Shown: positions 18,801-27,596 of the stretch, one piece after another
Layout: every line of letters begins with the position of its first letter
Position numbering within the stretch: the first letter of the stretch is position 1
NCBI GenBank assembly: GCA_002702655.1
Contig: PABB01000067.1
Location: 186,001-250,000 of the forward strand
Origin: Planctomycetaceae bacterium
GTDB taxonomy: Bacteria; Planctomycetota; Planctomycetia; Pirellulales; Lacipirellulaceae
Reading direction: 5' to 3'
DNA: 64,000 nucleotides
Program-made: the position numbers and the translations under genes
The notes under the pieces: model-generated
Database searches by the model: none
Seen by the model: only the letters and a program-made list of their open reading frames with translations
What the model was told of the DNA's origin: nothing

Positions 18801-19829
18801 TCGCAGCCGCTCGCCCGGCTCGCCCGGCGTCTTTTCCAGTTGGCTCTGATAGAAGTCGTCGCGGTACGCCGCGATATGCGGCAGCAGCGTCGAGAGAGTC
18901 GTTTCCGAATCGTGCCGACCGGGTCCGTCGCCGCTGGTGCCCGAGGCCATCAGCACCGTGCCGGCGAGCACGGCGGCCGCCTCCTCCAGGCGATCAGGGC
19001 CTTCGCCATCGCACCGCTTCAGCAGCGCGTCGAGCGTGACCTGTTGCAGCACGAATCGAGTGTAGTAACCGCTCTCGGAAATCTGGAACGGGTCCCACAT
19101 GCCGAAGTGGTAGTTCGGCCGCCGATTCGCCGGATGGTCAAAGTCATACGCCCGCGGGTCGAGCGCGATCTCTTCCAACCGATCGAGATCGAACCAGGCT
19201 CGCTGCAAGATTTCCGGATCGGCGTCGCGCAGGATCTCCAGCGCTCGCGACAGCAGCTTTTCGTACCGTCCCGCGGCGACGCCCGCCCCGGCGATGAACA
19301 ACGGAATCGGCCGGACGTACTCGTGCGGGTAGGGCTCGGCCCGCGTGTCGCCGGTCAGTTGCGGCACGGGGCGATAGCCGACGAAGTCATTCAGCCGCTG
19401 AATGGCGGAGTCGACGATCTGCTGGGAGTCGCCTGCGGGGCCGCCGCCGGTGAGCAGCGCTTCGCACACCCGGCCCACGAAGAACGGCCGCCACAGGTCG
19501 GCGTCCGTTTGATGGTGGAGCAAGTCGCGGTGAAACGCCCGGTAACCGGCCAGCACCTCCGGCAGCGCGGCCGCGACCGTGCGCGCCTGAGTGACGTCCG
19601 CAAACGCGCCGCCGCCATGCTCTAAGCGATCAATCGTGGCCGTCAGCCACGCCATGAACGGATCGACGGCGGGCGTGTCGGCGGCATCGGTCTCGAGGGC
19701 TCGCCACAGTTCGCTCAGCCGGTTGAGAAAGCGAGGATCGCTCGTGCCGGAGGAGAAGTTCAGGTAGCCAACCGCCTCGTCCAGCAGCGCTTGCTCGCGT
19801 TCATCGGGCTGTCGGCAGGATGGATTCAC
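15831..19829 (-). CDS. 1332-residue protein of unknown function with a very acidic linker
   Basis: A large, apparently soluble protein with no signal peptide or membrane segment. It is mostly helical and tryptophan-rich, split near residues 660-740 by a strongly acidic stretch rich in Asp, Glu, Tyr and Ser. The C-terminal half has many short amphipathic helices that look like an alpha-solenoid scaffold; no enzymatic motif was recognised. It starts at a GTG (19829). The codon use and GC bias match the neighbours, so it does not look newly acquired. It lies head to tail upstream of the GNAT/hydrolase fusion with a 116-base gap. Confidence 0.8.
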   Translation of the reverse strand: MNPSCRQPDEREQALLDEAVGYLNFSSGTSDPRFLNRLSELWRALETDAADTPAVDPFMAWLTATIDRLEHGGGAFADVTQARTVAAALPEVLAGYRAFHRDLLHHQTDADLWRPFFVGRVCEALLTGGGPAGDSQQIVDSAIQRLNDFVGYRPVPQLTGDTRAEPYPHEYVRPIPLFIAGAGVAAGRYEKLLSRALEILRDADPEILQRAWFDLDRLEEIALDPRAYDFDHPANRRPNYHFGMWDPFQISESGYYTRFVLQQVTLDALLKRCDGEGPDRLEEAAAVLAGTVLMASGTSGDGPGRHDSETTLSTLLPHIAAYRDDFYQSQLEKTPGEPGERLRAEAQKRRQPFGGARQHLNHELARRRALQLQRVHLALLFARMGRRDSALRQANAVRVASARMLTAIYCHLTSGHDALDRHDPHAAAENLQAIDELLHRGIECGALVDPWNVVGFAANFSLFPALENTVHDWRVDELIELVEQILDLCARAWSEAAVVDDSALEKKFESILGRLAAWWDQYATASVENVPRLVAKEIEVSSNLVAGALNAWHKSGAAAGDVGFWALFVEQFDSSKAFQLVIEALFDHGDIVASRALLMQWVHQRYRTPLDDGEVSWHPLALRWLAVVEHRQADEGTDHWDDVAKFFDFLEANAEEYWRAPTELFANDGPTVDVDDIPFDDPVDDDDDGEYDPDSDGYESDYYEYDESDDSEFEYGEDEEEDELFGAAYEQMVYRDSTDDGIEGDLAEGGYDPLHSEWEYEADRLEQRLDFLNTIARLWKHTAITWAGGGEAPERRALLDHWLRQAATNHRGLIELLEDVRQHKFAPPSGSHESLVEFDRLRTIKEALVQKIIATCVETAAAARLLMTTRSDAAIPAAEFGEPIDAVSVELMRAVLTGDPDAARQVWKPFLDSMRPRQLLYIPYSRGGEPRKIVIARGVQRLLHDLLCWLPKLGLLRETCELLDLAQDLESANPVGQGAVTEFDRLFETGYQAVVRALVAAAEEWDERLTAEQSDQMLVDALQLVTERQLQRWLAHSKTLRLSVVEKLADAGEWQRFMQFVTAYGADLFTQKFLSLGNLRGILHQGVEPWLDRLLRDEEHVENHRFLAAIDKQIPKQTAVDLLTLAIEAVVENYRTYRDYNTTTTQSDHGEMLHALVDFLRLRAEYDRVAWNLKPVVWAHEILVRHDRHLAAEMWRRAFAERTADVAEDHVNRLADLSSEYGMQLATVSDRLSERFTRPAIIDRVRAMVGPAMDRTCPDSDAAFATLEREITELASQPHGAGLDVPDWLTALEDEVTEARSRLTHVSSADRLARRIGQVRLSWEEINRQLDG

Positions 19830-20085
19830 AACAACGGCGCGCAGTCACGGCGGCACGAGCGATTTGCAGGCGGAAACGGACAAGAAGGTCATGGTACGGG
19901 ACGCCCTGCCGGGTGGTCTAGGCGCCAGATTTGCCCGCGGCGAGGCGATGCAAGCTTGATCTCCCTCGTCTGAAACTTCGCAGGAACCGACCGCGGCACT
20001 TCCAAAACAGCCCGCGACGGCCCACGATAGGTCGGTTCGCCCCCTGCCAGCACGCCGTCGGTTGCCTTCATCCTGCTGCTTCGCC

Positions 20086-21099
20086 ATGCCCACCTGTTTG
20101 ATCACCGGCGCCAGCGGTTTTGTCGGCGCCAACCTCGCGCGGCGCCTGCAAAGCGAGGGTTGGGAGGTGCAAGCCCTCGTCCGCCCGACGTCCCAAGTGG
20201 AATCGCTTGAGCAGTTGGGCGTGAAGCTCGTCGTGGGCAGCCTGCAGGATTGCGAGAGCCTGGAATCTGCGGTGCGCAATGTCGATGTGGTTTTTCATCT
20301 TGCCGGACGGACCAAGGCGCTCCGCGCCGACGAATTCGTCCGCGACAACGCCGCGGGCGCCCGCAACGTGGCCGCCGCGTGCGCGTCGTGTCAGCCGCCG
20401 CCAGTGCTGGTGGTGACCAGTTCGCTGGCCGCCGCGGGGCCGGGCACGTTCAAGCAGCCCCGCCGCGAGTCCGATCCGCCGGCCCCCGTGTCGCACTATG
20501 GCCACAGCAAGCTGGCTGGCGAGCGGCATCTGGCGGAGTTCGCCGACCGCGTGCCGACGACGATCCTCCGCCCGCCGATCGTGTTCGGCCCCGCCGACCA
20601 GGCGTCGCTGCAGATGTTTCGCGGCATGAAGTGGTTGCCGGTGCATCCCACGCCCGGTTTTCGCCGCTGGCCGGTATCGGTCGTGTACGTCGACGATCTG
20701 TGTGATGCGCTGGCCGCCGCTGCCGTGCGCGGCGAGCGTCTGCCGGCGCCCGGCGTCGAGGCGCCCGACGGGACGGGCATTTACCACGTGGCCGCCGAGC
20801 GGAATCTCACCTACGGCGAGTTCGGCACGCTGGCCGGCGCCGCCGCGGGTTGGGTTGTTGCTCCCCTGCCGCTGCCCAAGCTGGCGTTCTGGGTCGTTGG
20901 CGGCGGGATGGAACTGCTCGGCCGCCTGCGCGGTCGGGCCGGCCTGGTGAATTTTGACAAGGCTCGCGAGTCGTGCGCCGCCGGTTGGGTCGCCGACGAC
21001 GCGAAGATCCGCCAGCAGCTCGATTACCGCCCGTCGGCCACGATTGAAAAGCAGTTGGCCGACACCGTCGCTTGGTACCGGGCTCGCAAGTGGCTGTGA
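20086..21099 (+). CDS. NAD-dependent epimerase/dehydratase (extended SDR)
   Basis: A 337-residue extended short-chain dehydrogenase. The Rossmann motif TGASGFVGANL begins at residue 6, DVVFHLAGR follows, and the catalytic Ser-Tyr-Lys are in VTSSLAAAG and HYGHSKLAGE. The pattern RPPIVFGPAD is typical of nucleotide-sugar or sterol-type epimerases. The ATG at 20086 is preferred because it puts the glycine-rich loop at the N-terminus. The substrate is unknown; there is no sugar operon next to it. Confidence 0.85.
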   Translation: MPTCLITGASGFVGANLARRLQSEGWEVQALVRPTSQVESLEQLGVKLVVGSLQDCESLESAVRNVDVVFHLAGRTKALRADEFVRDNAAGARNVAAACASCQPPPVLVVTSSLAAAGPGTFKQPRRESDPPAPVSHYGHSKLAGERHLAEFADRVPTTILRPPIVFGPADQASLQMFRGMKWLPVHPTPGFRRWPVSVVYVDDLCDALAAAAVRGERLPAPGVEAPDGTGIYHVAAERNLTYGEFGTLAGAAAGWVVAPLPLPKLAFWVVGGGMELLGRLRGRAGLVNFDKARESCAAGWVADDAKIRQQLDYRPSATIEKQLADTVAWYRARKWL

Positions 21100-21404
21100 G
21101 AGATCTGAGGTACAAGCGCCCCGCCCACGCTCCATTCCCGCCCATTTCGCGGCGGATGCCAGTTCGGCCCCTCTCGCCGACCGCTCCGCCAACTCTCCCC
21201 AGCGCGGGCCGGTGGGCAACGCGTGCTGAATGGCGTTAGAATTGCCGGCAGTCGATTCTCGAAAACTCACGCGGCGCGCGGCCGGGTGGCGACGTGCCGC
21301 TTTGAGTGGGCGGACTGGCGTCCGCCGCTAAGTGGAACGAACGCTGGCTCCGTCGCACGCCCCCCCTGCCCGCTGCTTACTGCCAACTGCCCCCTCGCTC
21401 CGCC
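21100..21404. other. intergenic stretch upstream of the phosphofructokinase gene
   Basis: No coding frame is convincing. It contains TAGAAT at 21237-21242, a possible -10 element, but no good -35 at the right distance, and a short hairpin GGCGGAC-tggc-GTCCGCC near 21307. I see no repeat of the families found elsewhere. Confidence 0.35.
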
Positions 21405-22709
21405 ATGGAACTGAAGCAAGAGCAACTCGCCATCACCCATCTCGGCCCGCGCGAAGTCGCGTCGCCGCTGGATCTGTCAGTCACCCCCGGCGACCAGGTG
21501 TGCGACTACACCTCCGATGACATGCAATTGCTGTTCGAGCCGCGCGTGCGCGCCGGCGCGGCGCCCGAGTCGCTCGCCCTGGAACTGGCCGGCCCCCGCG
21601 AGAAGCTCTTCTTTCCCCCCGCGGAGGTCAAGGCGGCGATCGTCACCTGCGGCGGTCTGTGCCCGGGGCTCAACAACGTCATCCGCGCCATCGTGCAGGA
21701 GCTGCAGTTCAACTACGGCGTCGACGAAATTCTCGGCATCCGGCACGGCTATGCCGGGCTCAACCCCGAGCAGGGCCGGGCGCCGATCAAGCTCGACGCC
21801 GAATTAGTCTCTTCAATTCACCACACGGGCGGCACGATCCTGGGCACCTCGCGCGGGCCGCAGGATCCGCGCGTGACGGTCGAATTCCTGGCGTCCGAGG
21901 GCGTGAACATCTTGTTCTGCATCGGCGGCGACGGCACGCAGCGCGGCGCCCACGCCATCGCGCAAGAGGTCGCCCGCCGCGAGCTACCGATCGCCGTAGT
22001 GGGGATTCCCAAGACGATCGATAACGACATCAAGTTTTGCTTCAGCACGTTCGGGTTCTACACCGCCGTGGCCGAAGCAGAGAGCGCCATCGACCGCGCC
22101 CACGTGGAAGCCAAAAGCGTGCTCAACGGCGTCGGCCTGGTTAAACTGATGGGACGCGAGGCGGGGTTCATCGCCGCCGCGGCCACGCTGGCTAGCGGCG
22201 AGGTCAATTTCTGTTTGATCCCCGAAGAGCCGTTCCAACTGGACGGCGAGCATGGCCTGCTAGCGCGGCTGAAGCACCGGCTCGAGGCCCGCGAGCATGC
22301 CGTGATCGTCGTGGCCGAGGGCGCCGGGCAGCACTTGCTTGCCCAACGCCCGGACGGCTGCGACGCCAGCGGCAACGTGCGGTTGGGCGATATCGGCTAC
22401 TTCCTCAAAGCTCAGATCCAGCAGTATTGCGGCGCCGAAGGCGTGCCGGTGAGCGTCAAGTATTTCGACCCCAGCTATCAAATCCGCAGCGTCTCGGCCA
22501 CGGCCGTCGATTCGCTGCTGTGCGAGCGGTTCGCCCGCGCCGCGGTACACGCCGCCATGGCAGGCAAGACGGACGTGTTGATCGGTTTGTGGCACAACCA
22601 GCTCGTGCACGTGCCGCTGGCCGTGTCGACGGGGCAGAAAAAGCAGCTCGATCTGGAAGGCGAGCTGTGGTCGAGCGTGCTGGCAGTCACCGGGCAGGAG
22701 AAATGGTGA
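21405..22709 (+). CDS. 6-phosphofructokinase, group II / clade X type
   Basis: Phosphorylates fructose-6-phosphate in glycolysis. The 434-residue length and motifs fit the plant/trypanosome-like clade: GGLCPGLNNVIR near residue 83, GGDGTQRGA at 174-182 and PKTIDND at 202-208. Glycine (G177) where PPi enzymes have aspartate points to ATP as donor, while Lys in PKTIDND is shared with PPi-dependent and clade X enzymes. MGREAGF and a C-terminal YFDPSYQIRS binding motif are also present. The ATG at 21405 is the only start giving a family-like N-terminus. No SD sequence is obvious. Confidence 0.88.
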   Translation: MELKQEQLAITHLGPREVASPLDLSVTPGDQVCDYTSDDMQLLFEPRVRAGAAPESLALELAGPREKLFFPPAEVKAAIVTCGGLCPGLNNVIRAIVQELQFNYGVDEILGIRHGYAGLNPEQGRAPIKLDAELVSSIHHTGGTILGTSRGPQDPRVTVEFLASEGVNILFCIGGDGTQRGAHAIAQEVARRELPIAVVGIPKTIDNDIKFCFSTFGFYTAVAEAESAIDRAHVEAKSVLNGVGLVKLMGREAGFIAAAATLASGEVNFCLIPEEPFQLDGEHGLLARLKHRLEAREHAVIVVAEGAGQHLLAQRPDGCDASGNVRLGDIGYFLKAQIQQYCGAEGVPVSVKYFDPSYQIRSVSATAVDSLLCERFARAAVHAAMAGKTDVLIGLWHNQLVHVPLAVSTGQKKQLDLEGELWSSVLAVTGQEKW

Positions 22710-22846
22710 GGCGAGGGGCGAGAGGTCGGAGGTCAGAGTAGCGGCACGCCGCGGCGTCTTGCCCGTGGTCCGCCGGCGGACTTGTTGATTGCTCGAACCC
22801 ACTGCTGCCGCCGCGTGTCCTCTCGCACGTATCTCGATCCGTCCGT

Positions 22847-22920
22847 GTGCCACGGCTCTGTGAGCCGTGCTATAGAACGAGTTTGCCGCACGCATCACAC
22901 GGCTCACACAGCCGTGGTAC
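22847..22920. repeat. palindromic repeat, family B, second copy
   Basis: GTGCCACGGCTCTGTGAGCC at 22847 on and inverted GGCTCACACAGCCGTGGTAC ending at 22920 match the family B copy at 8256-8327 with a few substitutions and a different centre. It lies just ahead of the MFS gene, within its likely leader. Confidence 0.8.
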
Positions 22921-22959
22921 GCCCTCCATCATCTCGCCTTCAGCCTCAGGCCTACCCCC

Positions 22960-24249
22960 ATGACCCGCGCCTGGCTTCGCTACCGCGCTGCATACGCTGG
23001 GTTGCCGCGGGAGGTGTGGCTGCTGGCAGTGGTGATCTTCATCAACCGCGCTGGGGCGATGGTGCTGCCGTTTCTGACGCTGTATCTGACCAGCGAACGC
23101 GGCATGGCCGAGGCGTCCGCGGGGCAGTTGATCAGCGTGTTCGGCATCGGCGCCGTCGTCGGCTCGTACCTGGGCGGTCGGTTGGCCGATCGGTTCGGCG
23201 CCATCCGCGTGCAAACCGTGGGCATGCTCATGACCGCGCCGGCCTGTCTGATGATTCCCCTGGGGCGCAGTCCGGCGGCGATTGCCGCTGCGCTGTTCGC
23301 GTGGAGCGTCGCCTCGGCGTCCGTGCGACCGGCCAATGCGGCGACCATTGCCAAGCTCACCACCCACGAAACTCGCATGCGCGCGTTCGCGCTGCAGCGG
23401 CTGGCGGCGAACTTTGGCTTCTCGTTCGGCCCGGCGATCGGCGGGGTGCTGGCGTCGTGGAAGTTTGCGGCCGTGTTCGTCGTCGACGCGTGTTCGACGC
23501 TGTTCGCGTTCGCGGCGCTGGCGTGGTTCTTTCGGTTCCGCCGATTGGAGAACCCGGCCGTCGACGCCGCGGACGAGCCGCCATCGCAGTCGCCGCTGCG
23601 CGACCGGCAGTACATGGCGTTTTTGGCGTTGATGCTTGCCGGGGCGTGCGTGTTCTTTCAGTTCGGCTCGACCTACCCGCTGTACCTGCGCGACCATTTT
23701 GAGTTGGCCAAGTGGCAGATCGGCGCCATGTTCGCCGTGAATACTTCGGTGATCGTGTTGGTCGAGATGGTGCTGGTCGACACCGTGCAAGGACTGCCGC
23801 TGGTGCGGACCGTGGGTTGGGGGATGTTCCTGTCGTGCCTGGGCTTCGGCATGCTGCCGTTGGGCTCGACTGGGGGGTTCGCCGTGCTGGCCATGCTGGT
23901 GGTGACCGTGGGCGAGATGCTGTCGCTGCCGCTGTCGGCCGGATACGTGGCCAATCGCAGCCCCCGCGGCAGCGAGTCGGCCTACATGGGCTGGTACTCG
24001 CTGATGCTGTCGCTGTCGTGGATGCTGGGACCCAGCATCGGGGGGGCCGTGTATCAGTGGAACCGCGACGTCCTGTGGTACGGCGGCGCGGCGATCGGCG
24101 TGCTGGTGCTCATTGGGTTCGAGGTGCTGGCCGCGCGGGTCCGTGCGGCCGAACGCTCGAAGCCCGCGCCGGAGGCCATCGAGCCGGCCCGCGAGCTGTA
24201 TCCCGACGCCGCCTACCCGGCGGCCGTCGAACTGGAAGAAGCGGTCTAG
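22960..24249 (+). CDS. MFS transporter
   Basis: A 429-residue permease with about twelve membrane segments. The loop between helices 2 and 3 is GGRLADRFGAIRVQ, the MFS signature (G-x3-D-R-x-G-x-R/K), and a related R-x-NF-G-x3-G-P stretch (LQRLAANFGFSFGPAIGG) in helix 5 resembles drug exporters such as MdtH. The substrate is unknown. The ATG at 22960 gives an N-terminus that enters helix 1 after about 20 residues. Inner membrane. Confidence 0.85.
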   Translation: MTRAWLRYRAAYAGLPREVWLLAVVIFINRAGAMVLPFLTLYLTSERGMAEASAGQLISVFGIGAVVGSYLGGRLADRFGAIRVQTVGMLMTAPACLMIPLGRSPAAIAAALFAWSVASASVRPANAATIAKLTTHETRMRAFALQRLAANFGFSFGPAIGGVLASWKFAAVFVVDACSTLFAFAALAWFFRFRRLENPAVDAADEPPSQSPLRDRQYMAFLALMLAGACVFFQFGSTYPLYLRDHFELAKWQIGAMFAVNTSVIVLVEMVLVDTVQGLPLVRTVGWGMFLSCLGFGMLPLGSTGGFAVLAMLVVTVGEMLSLPLSAGYVANRSPRGSESAYMGWYSLMLSLSWMLGPSIGGAVYQWNRDVLWYGGAAIGVLVLIGFEVLAARVRAAERSKPAPEAIEPARELYPDAAYPAAVELEEAV

Positions 24250-24295
24250 CGCCGCGGCGTATAGAGCATTTGCATGGATGTCCAGAGTGCGGCGG

Positions 24296-24336
24296 CGACG
24301 GCGCTGCGAGTCCCCCCTCAGGTCGCAGCGCCGTCG
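24296..24336. terminator. long perfect hairpin between convergent genes
   Basis: CGACGGCGCTGCGA at 24296-24309 pairs perfectly with TCGCAGCGCCGTCG at 24323-24336 across a 13-base loop. It lies between the ends of the MFS gene and the small minus-strand gene. There is no T-run, so a role in ending transcription on either strand is inferred from place and stability only. Confidence 0.45.
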
Positions 24337-24451
24337 GATGCGCCGCCGGGCGGCTGGGCCGCCCCCCGTATGGGGTTATCGTCACCGCCGGCGCGAACCA
24401 TGAGTCTTAACCGCCGGGTCGGCGGGCGCCGCCAACGCTAGCGTGAAGTGT

Positions 24452-24760
24452 CTAGCCCGCGCCGCGGCGGAACCGTTCCGCCAGCGGCCGCTCTGCGCCG
24501 GTGAAGCCGGCCTTGGCAATTGTCGAATCGTTGAGCGGGCTCGACAATTTCACGGTATTGATCACGTCGAACGACACCAGGACGAATCGTCCGCCGTTGG
24601 CGTCGGGTACGTTGCGCTCCAGCAGCAACAAGTCGCCGCGCATCCAAAAGTTCTTAAACGGCGTCTGCTCGTTGAGCGTCGAGACGATGATCCCCACCCG
24701 CGGCACGTCGGCGGGCCAGTCGGTGAATAGCTCGAGCCAAGTTTGAGCTGTCGCAGGCAT
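24452..24760 (-). CDS. small protein of unknown function
   Basis: A 102-residue soluble protein starting MPATAQTWLELF. GAGGG lies five bases before the ATG at 24760, a good ribosome site that rules out the in-frame ATG at 24847. The middle (MRGDLLLLERNVPDANGGR) alternates hydrophobic and polar residues and is probably a beta barrel or sheet. No family is recognised. The gene ends convergently with the MFS gene, and its start lies 91 bases downstream of the glycosyltransferase stop on the same strand. Confidence 0.6.
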   Translation of the reverse strand: MPATAQTWLELFTDWPADVPRVGIIVSTLNEQTPFKNFWMRGDLLLLERNVPDANGGRFVLVSFDVINTVKLSSPLNDSTIAKAGFTGAERPLAERFRRGAG

Positions 24761-24855
24761 GTCGCCCTCGCAGGAATGCAGTATCGTTCCGCGGGAAACA
24801 GCCAGCCGAAAGGCGTGGCTGTCCCGCTCGCGACAACTGTAGCTCACGCCGCGGG

Positions 24856-25731
24856 TCAGTTGCGCCCGCCGTACTTGGCGATGCAGTAAAACGCATTCAC
24901 GGCGTCGCGCCAGCCGATCTTTTTGCCTTCTTCGTAGCCGCGACTGTCGTAGCCGATCGGCAGTTCGAGGATCTTGTACCCCAGCTTCGACACCTTGGCG
25001 GTGATCTCCGGCTCGAAGCCAAACCGCTTCTGTTCGATGTTGATCCGCTCGATCACCTCGCGGCGGAACACCTTGTAGCAGGTTTCCATGTCGGTGAGCT
25101 TTTGGCCGGTCGCCGCGTTCGACGCGGCGGTCAGCAGCCAGTTGCCAAAGCGGTGCATCCGCGACGGGTCCTGATGCGCGTTCTCCAGAAACCGCGAGCC
25201 GTAGACCACGTCAGCCTCGCCTCGCTCGATCGGCGCAAGCAATCGCGGCAAGTCGTTCGGGTTGTATTCCAAATCGGCGTCCTGGATCATCACGACCTCG
25301 CCGTCCGCCGCCGAGAAGCCGGTCCGCAGCGCCGCACCTTTGCCGCGGTTGTAGCCGTGGAACAACACCCGAATGTCCGGCTCGTTGTCCAGCAGCAGCA
25401 GCAGATCGCGGGTGCCGTCGGTGCTGAAATCGTCGACGATGATAATTTCGTGATGCACGCCGACCATCTGCACGCGTCGGACGATCTCGACGATCGTTTC
25501 GCGCTCGTTGTAGCAGGGAATCACGACCGACACTGCCAGCGCCGTGTGGGAGCGCGCCTCAATCGGCGGCGCGGTCTCCAACTCCTGGGCCACGCGCGCC
25601 GTCTGTTCGGCCAGCTCGAGCTGGGCCTCCATGCGGCGAGTCAACGCTCGGTCGGCGGCGGCGGCTTCGCTGCGCGCGGCCTCGTCCTGCGGGGATGCGA
25701 CGCTGCTGGCCGTGTGGTCGGTGTCAGTCAT
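24856..25731 (-). CDS. GT2 glycosyltransferase, dolichol-/polyprenyl-phosphate mannosyltransferase-like
   Basis: A 291-residue GT-A enzyme without membrane helices. It shows VSVVIPCYNERETI near residue 70, IIVDDFSTDGT, the NRGKGAALRTGF loop, and the metal-binding MIQDADLEYNP. The late FGFEPEITAKVSKLGY stretch is typical of DPM1-like polyprenyl-phosphate glycosyltransferases. About 65 N-terminal residues form a charged helical extension not usual in the family. The start at 25731 is the last ATG before this extension. It follows the GT-C-like gene by 75 bases and may supply that protein with a lipid-linked sugar. Confidence 0.88.
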   Translation of the reverse strand: MTDTDHTASSVASPQDEAARSEAAAADRALTRRMEAQLELAEQTARVAQELETAPPIEARSHTALAVSVVIPCYNERETIVEIVRRVQMVGVHHEIIIVDDFSTDGTRDLLLLLDNEPDIRVLFHGYNRGKGAALRTGFSAADGEVVMIQDADLEYNPNDLPRLLAPIERGEADVVYGSRFLENAHQDPSRMHRFGNWLLTAASNAATGQKLTDMETCYKVFRREVIERINIEQKRFGFEPEITAKVSKLGYKILELPIGYDSRGYEEGKKIGWRDAVNAFYCIAKYGGRN

Positions 25732-25805
25732 CGTGAAGTTCCGTAAGCGAACAATCTCAGCGTGCCGCGGCTCCGCGAGCCGGGAAGGCACGTCAACGGG
25801 CAATC

Positions 25806-27596
25806 TCAGTTCATGCTCCCCAGCGGCGGGTGCAGCCGCAGCCGGGGCGAGTCGTCGGCCAGCGCGTCCTGCGCGTCCAGTTCCTCGGCCAAGCTGCGAT
25901 CGGGCAGCGCCGGCCATTGGAAGCGCGCTTCCAGCACTTTCTCGTCCACCTGCCGTGCGGCGGGCGGGATGTAGTCGGCGCTCAGCGGGTCGGCGAATCG
26001 CGACGTGCGACCGTACAGCTCGCACATTGGGTTGCTGTACACGAGCGTCCACTCGGGATCGTCCGCCTCGGCCAGCTCGTGCATGATCGCCACGCAGTCG
26101 CCGTAGCGGGCGTCGATCAGCACCATGTCGGGGTCCATGTAGGACAGCACCTTCTTGCCGTCCAACGGGCCCGAGTCGGGCGAGCGGAAGCGGTGCCCCT
26201 TGTGCCCGCCCAACAAGAAGTCGAAGTGCATGTCGATAATCGACTGCGGGTAACAGGTGCGGAATCGGCCGTCGAAGCCGACCTGCACCTCGGGGGCGAG
26301 CGCCGCGATGGCGTACTGCGCCCAGTTGAAATTCACGACCAGCTTGCCCCGCATGCGGTGGTCGACCATGTACTGCACGGCGTCGACGGGGTAGTGACTG
26401 CGCCACACGGGGAAGTCGGTGAACCGGCTCGACAGGGCCCAGCTCTCGGCGCCGATGCCCGTGAGAATGCCAATCGCTGTGGCCCACTTCATCCACGGCG
26501 GCGCCGCCAGCGCGGCGTGGCTGGTTGCAGCGTCGTCGTCGGACGCTTCGCTCGTCTTCTTGGATCGCAGCGAGGCGAGTGCCGACTGGAAGTGCACCGG
26601 CAGCCACAGACCGCACATCAGCGAGAAGAACGCGATGTGCCGCAGATGCTCCCAAGCCTGCCAGCAGGTCAGCGCCAAGATGACGATGTGCGTCCAGTCG
26701 CGCCGCTCGCGGGTTCGCCACAGGCTGAACACGGCGATCACGTTGAGCGTGACAAACGCCATGAACATGGGGTGCCGCGGTCGCAGCGGGGCCCACTCGG
26801 TGATTTCAGGTCGCGGATTGCCCAGCGAGTTGGCCATCCATTCCAACAGGCCCGTGCCGTACGGGTTGATCAGCGTGGCGGCCAGGCAGGCCAGCCCCAC
26901 AACTGCGATGTTCATTTGGTCGCGCCAGCTCGCCCAGCCGCGGCGGAAGGCCAGCTCGATCATGCGGCCCCACAGCAGCACGCCGGTCACCGCCAGTCCC
27001 AGGGCGAAACCGCCGTGCGAGTTGACCCAGCCGATCATCAGCACCGGCACGGGCAGCAGCCACGCCAGTCGCAGCCGACCGCCGGCGGGGATCCGCTCGA
27101 AGGCCAAATGGCAGCACACCATCACGGCCGTAAACCATGCGAACGACAGCAGTTGCGGCCGCATGGGGAAGAAGGCTTGCAAGTTGTACGCGATGATCAG
27201 CAGCAGCACCCACGCGGTGATCGCGTGGACGCCCTGACGGCGGGCCAGCCAGGCCATCGTGGCCAGAATCGCCATTCCCCACAGGCATTTCAGCACCAGC
27301 ATCGGGTACACGCCCAGGTGCTCGAACCCGTAGGCAAACGCCAACTCGGCCAGGTTCTCGTGATTGACCCACGGATACCCCTCGGCGGTGTAGGCGTGGG
27401 TGGTTGTGCGATGGAGCTTGCCGTCCTCGATCCAATCCTGGCCGTACTTCACGTGCCCCCACAGATCGGGGTCCACGATGTTGATGGCCAGCGGGAAGGC
27501 GCAGCCCAAGATCAGCAAGGCGAGGACGCCGATTTTCAGCAGCCGCGCCTCGTCGCAGCGGCTGTCGGTCGGGGCGGTAGCGAGCGTAGGGGCCAT
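25806..27596 (-). CDS. GT-C-like polytopic membrane protein
   Basis: A 596-residue protein with about ten membrane segments in the first 400 residues, then a soluble C-terminal part of about 180 residues. The first outer loop carries NIVDPDLWGHVKYGQDW, an acidic/aromatic motif placed like the catalytic Asp of GT-C glycosyltransferases; WVNHE follows. The C-terminal part contains FDGRFRTCYPQ. It could use the polyprenyl-phosphate sugar made by the adjacent GT2 enzyme. The family is not firmly recognised. The ATG at 27596 immediately precedes a short hydrophilic N-terminus. Confidence 0.65.
   Translation of the reverse strand: MAPTLATAPTDSRCDEARLLKIGVLALLILGCAFPLAINIVDPDLWGHVKYGQDWIEDGKLHRTTTHAYTAEGYPWVNHENLAELAFAYGFEHLGVYPMLVLKCLWGMAILATMAWLARRQGVHAITAWVLLLIIAYNLQAFFPMRPQLLSFAWFTAVMVCCHLAFERIPAGGRLRLAWLLPVPVLMIGWVNSHGGFALGLAVTGVLLWGRMIELAFRRGWASWRDQMNIAVVGLACLAATLINPYGTGLLEWMANSLGNPRPEITEWAPLRPRHPMFMAFVTLNVIAVFSLWRTRERRDWTHIVILALTCWQAWEHLRHIAFFSLMCGLWLPVHFQSALASLRSKKTSEASDDDAATSHAALAAPPWMKWATAIGILTGIGAESWALSSRFTDFPVWRSHYPVDAVQYMVDHRMRGKLVVNFNWAQYAIAALAPEVQVGFDGRFRTCYPQSIIDMHFDFLLGGHKGHRFRSPDSGPLDGKKVLSYMDPDMVLIDARYGDCVAIMHELAEADDPEWTLVYSNPMCELYGRTSRFADPLSADYIPPAARQVDEKVLEARFQWPALPDRSLAEELDAQDALADDSPRLRLHPPLGSMN

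Noticed and set aside
22782-23702. Frame reading through the family B repeat into the MFS gene
   Set aside because: The repeat is stop-free in several frames, so it creates false open frames wherever it lies.
24856-26796. A 646-residue frame covering the GT2 gene
   Set aside because: Its first half is antisense-frame sequence of the GT-C-like gene; the enzyme starts at 25731.
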